Part shown: piece after piece, positions 14,501 through 26,400 of the stretch
How positions within the stretch are numbered: the first letter of the stretch is position 1
Layout of the letters: each line of letters starts with the position of its first letter
NCBI GenBank assembly: GCA_900239685.1
Contig: OENT01000245.1
Coordinates: forward strand, 62,001 to 126,000
Direction of reading: 5' to 3'
Origin: Rotaria macrura
Lineage: Eukaryota; Rotifera; Eurotatoria; Philodinida; Philodinidae
Length of the DNA: 64,000 bases
Notes under the pieces: generated by a model
Seen by the model: only the letters and a program-made list of their open reading frames with translations
What the model was told of the DNA's origin: nothing
The model's database searches: none
Program-made: the position numbers and the translations under genes

Positions 14501-16526
14501 ATTGTAATCATTAGAGTTCCATGTTCTAACCCAAGGATTTTTTAAATACAAATACGATGATTCTATTTTGTCATGAAAAATAACAACAAGCAACATAATA
14601 ATAATAATAATAATAGTAGTAGTAGACATGGAAATGGAATCTTCTTAAATATGAAATCAGGGATTATTCAGTATCTTTTCAAATTTTAACGACGACTTTA
14701 AATCAAAACAAATTATCAGGCGAGTTCTTTTCTTTTAAAAGAATTCATCATATGCAATGGTGTCAAATAGTTTTACTTTAAGTGTAAATATTAGCATTCT
14801 TCAACATGTAAGTAGATATGAAAAGTAAAGAGATACGTGAATCTTATAGGAGATTAAAGTAATTCCTTCGTAATGCACATTTTACCTATCATAGAACTTG
14901 TGCCCATTTTTCATTTATCCTAGTAGTAATTTATACATTCTGAGTAACATAAAAATATTATCATCTCTAAAACGTGCGTCAAACAAAATCTTTTGGCTAT
15001 TGTGTTTAAAAGCTATCCTTCTATTTGATTTCATATCAATCTTTACTTTTCATTTTAATGCTACACGAGTGTTTTACGCTTTTTTTTTATTATCAATATT
15101 TTTACTTTTAACTATCAATATGAACATGATTAACATAGATCTATGCACGTTTCGTCGAGCAAGTAATAAACATGATATAAATTGTGTGTAAAAAGAGGTA
15201 GCTTCTAAAGAAGAAATTACTTTTAAATTAAAAAATAAAAGACGCCAAATTTTATCTGATAAGAAGCTAATTTTCTTCTAATAATAGACGAAATAGATCT
15301 TATGTGATTAAGTGTATTATTCAAAACTAGTACCTTATCTTTATAATTAAGATGCTTCGAAGTTTGTTAAAAGATCCGTCATTCTCATTAACCTCCATAT
15401 TGACGATGTGATAAATTTAAAAGTTTTGTTCTATTCATCAATCAAAACTTTCAACACACATCAATCTAGTTGAAAAATCGCTAGATTTACTTAACCTGTA
15501 TATATTTTCTATGCATTGTAATCATGAAAAAAAACACACCATGAGATTTACAGTATAAGTGTTAAAAAACGTTTTTCTCCTTCACCTGTCAAGGATTGAA
15601 TAAACAATTTTGCTCGAAACATCCCTCAATAATTGTACACCTAGAATATTCTAGGTTTAATTGCGTCAAAATAATTGTTCATACTATCAAAATGATTAGA
15701 TTTGTATTGAAATAAGAAAAAAAGAGAATAGATATATTGAACTAACAAGAAAATGTCATCAAACATGCGTACGTATGTAATCATATATAATATGCATTAC
15801 TTTAGAAAGTAAAAGGAAATATTATTGGACGCATATTATTATGTTGATGATTGTATCTGTCTTTTTAAGTCGACTGTCGTAATATGAAAACATATTCATA
15901 CGCAGAATAGATCTGTCACGCACCTGAAACGCCCCCCCCCCCCCCCCCCCACCGTCAAATAAAATTTGAATAACAAGGTCTCATTCATATTTAATAAGAG
16001 CGTTATTAGGTTTTTTTTTCATTGTCTTATATAAAGTAAATGTTTTTTTTTCTTAGAATATTCTCGGTAACGGAATGGATTGTCATAGTAAGTTAATTTT
16101 AAATGAAGCCGTCATTTTCCTAAATAACCTTCTTTTTCTTTTTTCCTTCGAGTGCTTGCTCTCAAACAAATAGCACGTGACAATAATCTTCCAACTCCAG
16201 ATCTATTTCTCGATCCCGGTTATGAATTAAGTAATCATTTTAACTTATCAACAAGTCAAGTAACAACGAATATCAATGATTCATTCATTTGTTATGGTGC
16301 CGTTGTACCCGATGGTTATGGTTGTTCATACAATGTTCGTTCAGATAGTATTCTTTTTTGTATATCATCATTCGCTAGTTGTTCAACAACGAATTCTCAA
16401 GAATTTGCTGACTCATTAACAGATACACTCTATGAAATTCGTGATCTATGCACACTTGTACAACGTCAATCACAAACAATCGCACTTCGACGTTCGTCTT
16501 ACGCTTCAAAGATAGCTTCTCAATAA
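11521..16526 (+). CDS. CHAT: Choline O-acetyltransferase (ChAT)
   Basis: Makes acetylcholine from choline and acetyl-CoA in the cytosol of cholinergic neurons. Exons: 11521-11625, 11692-11889, 11960-12078, 12144-12197, 12258-12622, 13481-13796, 13862-13993, 14062-14184, 14264-14468, 16057-16087, 16153-16526; 673 aa, close to family length. The N-terminal LPHLPVPNLDATLTKYL is the acyltransferase entry signature. The catalytic His367 sits in YEHSPAEAI. TYESASTRRFHFGRVDNIR is the conserved CoA/choline-site segment, and the STS motif of carnitine/choline acyltransferases is at residues 582-584 (LSTSQV). Exon 10 is only 31 nt. Intron 6 uses a GC donor (see separate entry), and introns 5 (858 nt) and 9 (1588 nt) are long. 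It lies 446 nt downstream of VAChT on the same strand, as in other animals. Start chosen as the first ATG after the acceptor at 11487. Confidence 0.95.
13797..13861 (+). other. GC-AG intron in ChAT
   Basis: 65-nt intron beginning GCAAGT and ending CTAG. The GT four bases downstream (13801) would leave the next exon in a stop-containing frame. The GC donor restores HLFKYM-DEKSRDRFHRSKS in frame, matching the ChAT family. Confidence 0.8.
14469..16056 (+). other. Long ChAT intron 9
   Basis: 1588-nt intron in a gene whose other introns are mostly near 65 nt. It begins GTAAAT and ends TTTCTTAG. No known gene is visible inside; it contains a C19 run near its 3' end. Confidence 0.8.
15932..15950 (+). 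repeat. C19 homopolymer in ChAT intron 9
   Basis: Nineteen consecutive C residues, preceded by G and followed by ACCG. Strongly out of place in a roughly 70 percent AT region. Confidence 0.9.
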
Positions 16527-16603
16527 TTTATTTCATTCGCATAAATTGAATCAAGTGTGAACATTTATATTACTTAATGTTCATATGCATAGAAACAGAA
16601 AAT

Positions 16604-16629
16604 GAATAAATAAATAAATAAATAAATAA
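16604..16629 (+). repeat. (AATA)n repeat with polyadenylation-type signals, ChAT 3' end
   Basis: About six tandem AATA units directly after the ChAT stop, giving several overlapping AATAAA hexamers; plausible 3' end of the ChAT mRNA. The convergent SMT gene ends at 16690, so the two 3' ends are about 160 nt apart. Confidence 0.75.
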
Positions 16630-16689
16630 GCAATGTTATTTTTCTCTAAAAAATCACTGCTTCGTTTTATTCTTTTGTTGTTTAAATAG

Positions 16690-17818
16690 TTAAGATTTAC
16701 GTGCTACAAAAAAGAAATACGGCGTGAATATATCACTTTCACCACCACGCACTAGGCCAACGGCTGCTTTTTCAAGTATTTCAAGAGTTCCTACGCTTCC
16801 TTGTGCAGCTATCCAAGTTTTTTCCATCAACCAAACCATATTGTGTGTTAGCCATCGACCAAAAGTTGACGTGCGAAAATTAGCCAATGAAAAATAGGAA
16901 TCACCACCTTTCAACGGTTGATACCATGGAATGTCACCTTCGGGTATTATAAGACTTTCTTCAACATTAAAACTAACTGACTTAAGATCAGCAACTAATT
17001 GATGAGTTGATTTTAGTTCAGGCAATCCATCACCTTCTTCAATGAAACGTTTTGTTTCCTTGTGTATAGGATTATTATCATCATATTTATCAGTTAAACA
17101 CCAATCATAACCAACAAATGAGCCGCCTGGCTTAAGAACACGAAAAACTTCTGCAAAACATTTTGCCTAAATGATGATAGAGACATGATGTTTTGTTTTT
17201 GTTTCTAAATCAAATTCATCGTAATATACCTTTTCTGGTGCATGACATGCTGCTTCGATCACATAAACATGATCAAACGTATTGTCTTCAAATGGTAATT
17301 CCATAAAATCACCTTGAACAAATTGACAATTAGCTGGTACACCTACAATAATACGACTTGAGATTTGTTCAAAAGTTACACTTTTAAAAGAAATTCTGAA
17401 GGTCAAAACTATTTTTACCAATAGACTTAGCCCGTTGAACTTGATATTGACTTATGGTCACGCCAGTAACATGAGCACCACTCAAGTTTGCAATACGCCT
17501 CAATGGTCCCCCAACTCCACAACCAATATCAAGTACTTTATCGCCTGGTTTCAGTTGCATTTTTAATGCTAAATACGATTCATGTCGTTGTATTGACTCA
17601 GCTAATGTCTCGCCACGGAATCGATTAGCAAAGTGAAAACTTTGACCCCAACCGTATTCATAAAAATCTGTTGATAAACTGTAATAGTTGGTTACTAGTG
17701 TTTTGTATTCATCTTTTCGTTTATCAACAGATGTTGAATCCTGAAATAATTCATTGTATGATGAAACTTCCTTTTGGACAGCAGTACTAGCGCGTTGTAC
17801 GACTGTTTTTTCTTTCAT
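16690..17818 (-). CDS. Sterol 24-C-methyltransferase (ERG6/SMT family)
   Basis: SAM-dependent enzyme that adds a methyl group to C24 of the sterol side chain, as in ergosterol and phytosterol synthesis. Exons on the minus strand: 17818-17419, 17342-17230, 17166-16690; 329 aa, slightly shorter than fungal or plant SMTs (about 340-385). Visible signatures: [11 protein letters not shown] (residues 53-63, sterol-binding region I), SAM motif [11 protein letters not shown] (95-104), [10 protein letters not shown] (162-171), [16 protein letters not shown], an IPWYQPL segment and the C-terminal [20 protein letters not shown]. All family-diagnostic blocks are present, so it looks functional. It is convergent with ChAT. 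No transmembrane segment is obvious, as in plant and fungal enzymes. It has two introns of host type, so it is not bacterial contamination. Confidence 0.93.
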
Positions 17819-19148
17819 CGTTGTTGTTTGAGGATGTTAATCGATAATTATCTACCAAGTATATATCGCGTGATCTTGAAAAAACCCAGCAGGTATATAA
17901 ATATATTTTTTTTGTTTATCTTGTCAAAATTACTGATTCGTTAGAGGACGCTCGAATCGACAAGAAACACACGGTTGGTTGTAGTTACAGGAAGCATACA
18001 GGTAAGAAAATGCATGGTAACAGACTGAACACAAAATGGTAGTGACTGGCTGACGTTTATTTCTTTCTAGAACAAGGCATGACTCATATTAAAGAATGCT
18101 CTTATGAAGCATAAAATTAAATAATAATGCATAATTGTTGTTTTTTACTTAATCTCTTAGTAGTTGACTGTGAGAGATTGGATATTTCGTGTTCTCCAGA
18201 AAAAAAATTGGTAACAATTATTCTATTTACAAGGCTTACATAAAAGGCGAAAAATCATGAACTATTGAATGAAAAACAACAAGAAGTAAATAGGTCTTTT
18301 TCTAATGCAAAAAATATTGATAAATAAGAGAATTTTCCTGACTGGCTAGCAGATGTCTTTCTCTTCATTCTGGTTGTTTTGAGTAATTTTTTATACTTCA
18401 TGCAATCTACTTGAATTCTTTTTTTCTCTACAATCATTCTCTTCTTGTAACGTATGCACATTGCTCGTGCTTTATTTTCAATATTGTCCTTTCATCGGAT
18501 GAATAAAGATTTAGATAAAAAACAAGCAGGTATGAAATCATTTGCAGATGCTAAAAAACATCATCATTTTGTGAGAGACTAGATTTGTGATTGATATTAA
18601 TTTTCAATTTATCAAGTTGAAAAATGGTTGTATAAACCACAAAATAATAAAATACGTAAATTGTATTTTCGCGTTCCTTTTTTTTACTGTATGAGTAAAT
18701 TTATACCTGTTATTATTGTAGCGTATGTTGCGGTAACACTTTGTATGGCTTCTTTCATGACAGTACTTCTTTTGCTTTACTTTGTTTTTATTGAAGTGAA
18801 AAGAAATAGCAAAACAAAGAAAAATATAGACAGATATATATGTGTACTTTGACTTAAAATCACTAAGACTCCCTCTAATACTGAAGAATGAAAATAACAT
18901 CAAATATTCTTATCGCTAATAAATAACAATAAAGAATGATGTTTATTTTATTAATAAAAAAATCGAGACTTTAATCATTTTCATTCAAGCACGTATTTAT
19001 ATCGAAAATGATTCGTTGGCCTTCTCGCAGTATTCCTTTCGTCATAAATGTGACACATACGAGTATATTAGATGGATAAAGCGTGCGGCTATGGACGACA
19101 TCGGTAACTGTATCATCTTACTTTGTAACAGCATCCGCTTCGTTCTCT

Positions 19149-19171
19149 ATTATATATATATATATATATAT
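19149..19171. repeat. (AT)n microsatellite
   Basis: Simple TA repeat of about 23 nt; similar runs occur near 8694-8725, 21535-21552 and 39189-39209. Confidence 0.85.
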
Positions 19172-20210
19172 TCATTATAATACAGTGAATTCTGCTAGAT
19201 CTCGATTTGGTGAACATGTATATATGTATAAATAGGCAAAAATATGAAAAGATATAATTGAAATGTTAAGGTCCTATTTCGAAATATAATTTTCATTGAT
19301 TTTGTATGATTCTTTTTCATCTTTTATTTTCATACAATTTTTGAATATGAGTAAGTTGGCAAATAATCTCTAATATTCGTTTACTTTCCACACACAAATT
19401 ACATACATCTTTTTGATCTCACCGCTTTCCGAGTGACTAAACTCAAACAAATTTTTCGCAATACATATGATGTCGATCATTTTCCTTTATGAGTATGTAT
19501 GTGGACAGTTACGTTTTTATTCAATGTTTTTTTTATTCAGACGAATAGTGAAAGAATGCTTTAGGACACTTTTCAAGCGAAATAGGTACAATAGATTGAA
19601 AAAAGCCGCAAACAGTAGATGTCTATTTTATATATACACAAGTGCGGCTCATTCTTTGAAAATATTTGGACTCAAAAAATGTTGAAAAGCTTCAATGAAA
19701 TTGAGGAATATTATTGACACGAAAAAAACCTCTATTATTTAATGCACAATGCTATATATAACAGCTGGATCATAATGTGATCGAAGGTTTACGTCATTTT
19801 TATTAGTCATGTTAATCAATCTGCTCTGTTGTGTATGTATGTAGATAATATGTGTTATCTTTATTTTAATGGAACATGTTTTTCGTATACTGATTTTAAT
19901 ATTAGTCTATTTTTTGTCAAATATTTACTTAGCAACATGTTCAACATGAGAGCTAGCTGTAACACAGACATTCAAGGAAAAGACGACTCAAACAGGCTGC
20001 TAATTGATGAATGAAGTTTCTTTCTCTTGAATTTATCAGAAAGAGAATTTAAAATCTTGATAAAAATGCTGATGTAGTTTGTTATTTAAAATTAAGAACA
20101 AAATCTCTTGTTTTTTTTGTCATTTCAGAAGTAAGAGATTGTTTTTTTTAGTTAATGAAAGCATGAGTTCCTTTTACGACAGTTTTCTTTTCTCTCACGT
20201 TAACCATTTA

Positions 20211-20218
<8 letters not shown>

Positions 20219-20254
<36 letters not shown>
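20219..20254 (+). repeat. Compound (AG)n(ACAG)n microsatellite
   Basis: A GA run of about 22 nt passes directly into three to four ACAG units, about 170 nt upstream of the WSC-mucin 5' UTR acceptor. Confidence 0.85.
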
Positions 20255-20426
20255 GAAATGACTGCGAAACGAAAGAAAGCGATATAAGTTACATTAAATT
20301 CATGTTATCGATGCGAAATATACACCTTTGTATATCATTATAATGGAGCGATTATTCACAGAAATGTTATTTTTACTAGCGATGTAAATACAAAAAGAAA
20401 TTCTTTCTTTTTCATTGATATTTCAG

Positions 20427-20459
20427 ATGGAGAAATCATATTTTTATCCATTGGTATGA
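20427..20459 (+). promoter_or_regulatory. Upstream ORF in the 5' UTR of the WSC-mucin gene
   Basis: A splice acceptor (TTGATATTTCAG, AG at 20425-20426) is followed at once by ATG and ten codons ending in TGA, 12 nt before the main start at 20472. If this acceptor is used, cis or trans, the mRNA begins with a short uORF that could dampen translation. Confidence 0.45.
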
Positions 20460-20471
20460 TCGACAGTTGCA

Positions 20472-23400
20472 ATGCGAGCGCTATTTTTGCTCTATTACTT
20501 AATTGTTCAAGTAGTCATAATTAATGGTAAGAAGAATTCGAAATTAAATATTTAAAATCAAAGGGAAGAAATTGTTTTTTTCTTTTACGTGTAAGGTTTC
20601 AATCAATATTTGGGTTGTTTTATTGATCACACTGATAATCATGATCTAGAATTTTCCGTTGGTGATTATGAAAACTTAACTTCTTTGCAATGTATTTCGG
20701 CTTGTAAAAAACATAACTATCAGTATGCAGCTATACAAAACGGTAGCCAATGCCGTTGTGGACAACAGTATGGGAAATATGGTCAAGTATCTAATAAGCA
20801 ATGTCATTATCTATGTATAACATTGGAAAGGTGTGGGGGTGATGGTCTAAATAGTGTTTATGATGTTATTAAATCGATTGATTTATCATCAACAGGTAGT
20901 TTTTACGCTTTTTTTCTCAAGTTCTATCGGTTACATAGAAAAATATAATTTCGTATATTATTAAGATCCGACGTGTTTGAATACTCTGGATGGGTATGAA
21001 GGTTGTTTCGATTATACAAATCTTGATATGGTGTTGGCTGGTGTGAATTCGATTGAAAAATGCATTTCATACTGTGTCCCGAACTATAATTATGCCGGCT
21101 TAATGAATGGGTAAAATCTGCTATTTTAATATAGGTCTTCTGAATTTCATTCGATTCAACTGATCTGAAAACAAAAGAAAATGATAGTACGATAAAAGAA
21201 TTTCTTTTTCATAGCACACAATGCCATTGTGGAAATAGTTTGAATCGGCTACCTGTGGATTCGATTTTATGCAATGCTACATGTAATAGAAGTTCGAATG
21301 ATACGACAATGGACTGCTGTGGTGGTTCCAATGTGCTTAGTGTTTATAATATTAAAAATTATCGTTAGTATAATTAAATAATCGATCGTGACATATTTGT
21401 CTTTAATGATTATTGCTCTTTATTTAAAATCTCTTTTAGCTGAAGATTTATCTCAATCACATATCCTAGGTATATTCATATATATGTATTGTTTGAACGT
21501 GATTTATGATTGAATAGTTGAAACGTTTCTTTTGATATATATATATATATTTACATATGATTAATAGTTTTACAGAAATTTATTCATTCTGATTTATTTA
21601 TTTAGTGAAAAGAGATGGTAAGAGAATTTGAAACTTATTCTTTGCTTATTGGCTTATAATTGCGTGATGTGTTTTTATTTTCATTCTATGCAATACTTAT
21701 AGAATTTATTAGTTTCTTTTTCGTGTGTTGTCTCTTCTTTACATTAATAGAGACATATGTATGTCAATGAATATTGGCTGTACTAACTGATACAATAATC
21801 AAATAGTAACATATTCTATTTTCATATAAATAAAGAATTTTTTCCTATTAATAACTTAATCAAAGATCAATGCGAACTGCTACTTTTCAGTCAAGCAGTG
21901 TTGTGAATAATGCTTTTTTTCATGTTTATGAAATAACATTTGTTTTCTTCTTCTTCAGCGTCGCAATTAACTTGTTATTGGAGCGTTCTGTTTATTGAAA
22001 CAACACTCTAAAAATAGAGGCAGCCTCACAAAAGTCAGCATTTGTTTTTTCGAACAAGATTATAAAAAATATCAATTCTTACATCTGTTTGATAAGTCAA
22101 TTCTAGATCAAGGAGAATAATTTTTGGTCAAATGATAGGAGAAGTTCTCCTGTTCTGACTAGTGTGCGATTCAAGTTTCGTACACATTTTTAAACAAAAT
22201 AGAACGACCACAATGATGAACATTCTTGAAGTAAATAGATAATTGGCATATGAATCCGTCAGAAACATTGTCTAGGTCATTGCTTTATCATATCATTAAC
22301 TGTAGATTAACTAAATTCTTTTAAATGAATCTATAAAAATTATAAGCTGATTCGATTTCAGGTTCTCATTCTTTTTTCCTATCGTTTGAGAATCTATCAT
22401 GAATATGACACGTATAATAGTTGAAGGAGTAGAAGATTTCCTATTCTGAAGTATAATTTTAGCCATCTTGCGTCATTTTCGTGGAGGATAAAAGATTTTC
22501 ATTGTAATTGTGAATCTCACAAAAATTATATATTTTCTTAGAAAGTTGATTTTCGTCGGTGTTGTCTCGTTTCTTTGATGAATCACGTTACCAAAGCAAT
22601 TATATACAACTACCAAGAGGATAAAAAATTTAGACTTCTCAATATTTTTCTATAGAAGAGAATTACGACTTGATTCTTAGTGCTCTTACTTTCTCATCAT
22701 GCGTTATGTATCAAGCTGAACTTTATTTTACCTGACTAATCCTCTGCTATTAGCACCAGTATTTTATTGCACTGTATTTACAATAAAACAGGATTAACAT
22801 CTTGTTTTATCGATATGAAATCGCCTTAGATTATTCAAAATTGACTTGTCTTTTGATATATCTAGCCAACAATCCTTTGCCGAAAGCAGAAGCATCAATA
22901 CAATTTGTGGAGTCAAATTCAACTACATCCGAATTATCATCTGTACCTACGTCAACAATGCCATCTTCGATCGACCTCGCTAGTTCGGCAACGAATATTG
23001 CCAGTAGCAGTTTATCGAATTATCCGACTGCAAGCACGTCGGACTCTTCATATACTACATCTAATACAAACTCCCTAAATATATTGTCATCATCATCCGT
23101 GCAGACAGAATTGATTTCAAGCTCATCAGGAACTTCATTAAACATACCTCAAACGGAAATAATTTCTTCGACTGTAAGCAACAAAGACTCATCTAATCCG
23201 TCTCAGTTATCATCGCAATCATCAAATTTTGTTTCAACTACATCGTCATCATTAACAAGCAGTAATACACCAATACTGGACAAATCTTCGACAATCACAG
23301 TTCTCATCACTTATCCACCGGATACTATTCAAATCGGTTCATCAAATCTTCCTAGCGTAAGCAGTATAGCAAATACTGGACAAGATATCAACAATTCGAT

Positions 23401-26400
23401 AACAAGTCCAAGTGTATCAGACAATGCATCAACTCAACTGAGCACAGTAATATTTCCAGCCACATCCATAACTACTGCACCTGTACAGAACCCTACTGAA
23501 TCAAGTCAAGTAACTAGCACCACAAAAAGCCTTACAGTTTCGGCAACTCAGTCACCATTATACATAGATACCTTATCAACATCAACAATTAATTCGGCCA
23601 CGTCATCTTCACAAATGGGTACTGCCTCAACAGTCATGTTAACAAGTGCATCTTCTGTGTCATTAATGAATCCGACGACAACATTATCAGATGGTACATC
23701 ATATAGGCAATCTAATGAAATGACATCCTCAATACTTACAACCACAAGTGGCAATTCAGATAACACCAACGTACAAGTAACGTCGATTGGAACATTCACA
23801 AGTGTATCATCCTCTGGCACTGATACTACTCAAGAATCAAGTAGTAGCATGTCAGCATCGAGTCATATACCAGCTACAGCTTCAGCGTCACTGTCATCGA
23901 TCACAACTTCGTCTTTCACAGACAACAGCATAACACAAGGGACAACAAATGCCTTACAAACGACAATGGGCATGAATACAAATGAACTAATCACTAGTGC
24001 ATCCTTAAAAACTGATACATCTACGTCGTACACTCTTTTGACTGAAACAAATACACCATCCATATCAACAAATCCATTGGCAACGGTCACTTCTAATGTA
24101 CCATCTACATCGTCGTATACAGGTGCGAGTACCACAGTTGGCGGTACTGCAATGAATTCAATTATCGCTGAATCCACTTCCTCGATGATATATACAAGTT
24201 TGCTATTTTCACAAAGCCCAATATCTCAAATGATTAGCTCTGGAACTTCGCTCCCATCCCAAACAGAAACTTCTCAAACAAATCTCGGTACCACATTAAA
24301 TAACACTACTATTCAATCTACTTTATCTGGCTTGGCTTCAAGTCAGCTGTCATCAGAAACTGGATATTCTCAATTGACTAACACGAATGCATATTCCTCT
24401 GTACCAACACACACAAGTACCAGCACAATAATAGATATCGCTACTTTTGAGTCCACTCCATTTATTCCATTATCAAGTCAGTCATCATTACAAACAGGAA
24501 CTTCTCAAGCAACCAGCACTTATACAATCACCCTACCGCCTATTACTTCGTCAAGCCCAATTGTGAGAACTTCACCGGAAACTAACAGTTTTTCATTCCT
24601 CTCATCGCAGTCACCAGGAGTAGAATCGAGTCTTAGCACGTCAATGAATACGGGTACTATCGAGCCAACGTCAGCTATTACACAGACAGGTCAATCATCT
24701 TCATCGACAGAAACTCCACAAACTACTAGCACTGGTACAGCCGCCTTTTCACAAATAGGCCAAACAAGTTTTATGATTTCGACAAATACTGCAAGCCTTG
24801 AGTCAATTGCAGTCAGTACATCATCAAGCCAGTCATTTTCACAAGCAGAAAATTCACAGATAACTAACTTCGCTACATCTATTACGTCACAAACAACAAC
24901 AATAAGTCCTAGTACAACAACCAATACCGCTACTGTTGAATCAACTACACATTTTACATTATCGAATCCAACATTCTCATCATTGGGAACTGCAGAAGCA
25001 GTAACTCAAGGTGCATCTACCACGCTAAAAACTGAAACAACGCCAACAAATCTTGGTATCACGATGGAGAGTGTTACGGCAGAGTCAACCGTACCCGGTA
25101 CATTGCAAACTCAATCGTCCTCGCAAACACAGGTTTCTCAATCAATTAGTACTGGCTCATCGGTTGCTTCACAAACAGAAACAGAACAAGCACCTCTTAG
25201 TACTATGATGAATAGTGGTACTGCAGAATTAACAGCAACTGCTACATTATTGTCCAGTGTATCATCATCATCATATACAGAAGTTTCACAGATCACTAGT
25301 GTTGGTACGCTCATCTCGTTTCCAGCAGAAACAGGCAAAACAACTGTTAGTACAGCAACAAATACCGGGACTGGAGAATCGACTATAATTGCTACATCGT
25401 TGAGTACATTACCCTCATTGACAGGAATGTCATCAGTAGCTAGTTCCGTTACATCCTTTCCAGTTCAAACCGAAGTGACTACGGGTGCGACAATGAATAC
25501 TGCTACGTTTGAACGTACATCGTCTGGTATATTGACAAGTGAAACATTCACACAGACAGGAAGTTCACCATTGACTAGCTCTGGTTCGTCAGTATCACAA
25601 GGAGCAGAAACTGGACAAACGATACCTATCACTTCATATGTTACTGGTACTGTGGAATCAACAGTATCTGTTACATCACTAAGTAAGTCATCTTTAGAAA
25701 GAGATATATTAAAAGAACAGAGTACAAATTCAAATATGCTCTTCATTGCTTAGTGATGCAATTCTATGTTCAAGTTACTGAAGAGGATACAAAATAGATG
25801 TATGAAGAAGTACTTCAATGATATGTAATTACGAAAGTTTAATCAGACATATTTAGCCAAATAAAGACTTGTTCGAGGGGCTACGCTTTAGTAAAACTTG
25901 TAGAGTTACTATAAGAAAGAATCTTGAATATGAAAGCCTCGTTTCTATGAACCCATGTGTCAAAAGTATTCTAAAGGCCATTATGACATTATTTTCAGGC
26001 AGTACTAGTCAAATGTTGAATACTGGCAGCTTAGGCAGTTTCACATCGTCTATCTCCAGTACTACGGAACAATCAATGCCTTCATCTCAATCGATATCAA
26101 ATGCTCCGATCTTTTCGAGTTCGATCCCGTTTACGTCTACCAGTGCAGCAAATAGTGTCTCATCGCAATCATCTATCGCCACGGGTATGATTTCTGAGAT
26201 GAGCTCAACCACGCTATCAACAGAACCACAAACGACATTTACGAGCAGTTCTTCGGCGGCAGCTAGCGCAGCAAGTGGAACTACAATGATACTTACAGCT
26301 GTAACCCAAGGTTCATCAACAATTACTGGTAGGGCGTGCGATTTTCTAGTTCATATATATATATATAGATATATAAACTGGATAAGACATTGCTTGTAGG

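Larger units (their letters stand above)
17819..20426. other. Intergenic region between SMT and the WSC-mucin gene
   Basis: Should contain the promoters of two divergent genes. No supported coding sequence. It includes an AT microsatellite at 19149-19171 and a GA/GACA run at 20219-20254. TATA-like TATATAAATATAT lies near 17895-17908, about 80 nt upstream of the SMT start. Confidence 0.5.

Noticed and set aside
14898-15191. 97-codon hydrophobic frame inside ChAT intron 9
   Set aside because: AT-driven composition, no similarity, wholly within an intron required by conserved flanking exons.
22603-22620. TACAACTACCAAGAGG resembles, from memory, the 3' half of the rotifer spliced leader
   Set aside because: One base is missing against the remembered sequence, and no leader 5' half, donor GT or Sm-site context follows; treated as chance inside an intron.
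23548-25746. Several antisense open frames across the mucin exon
   Set aside because: Complement of TCA/ACA-rich codons avoids stops; shadows of the sense Ser/Thr coding sequence.
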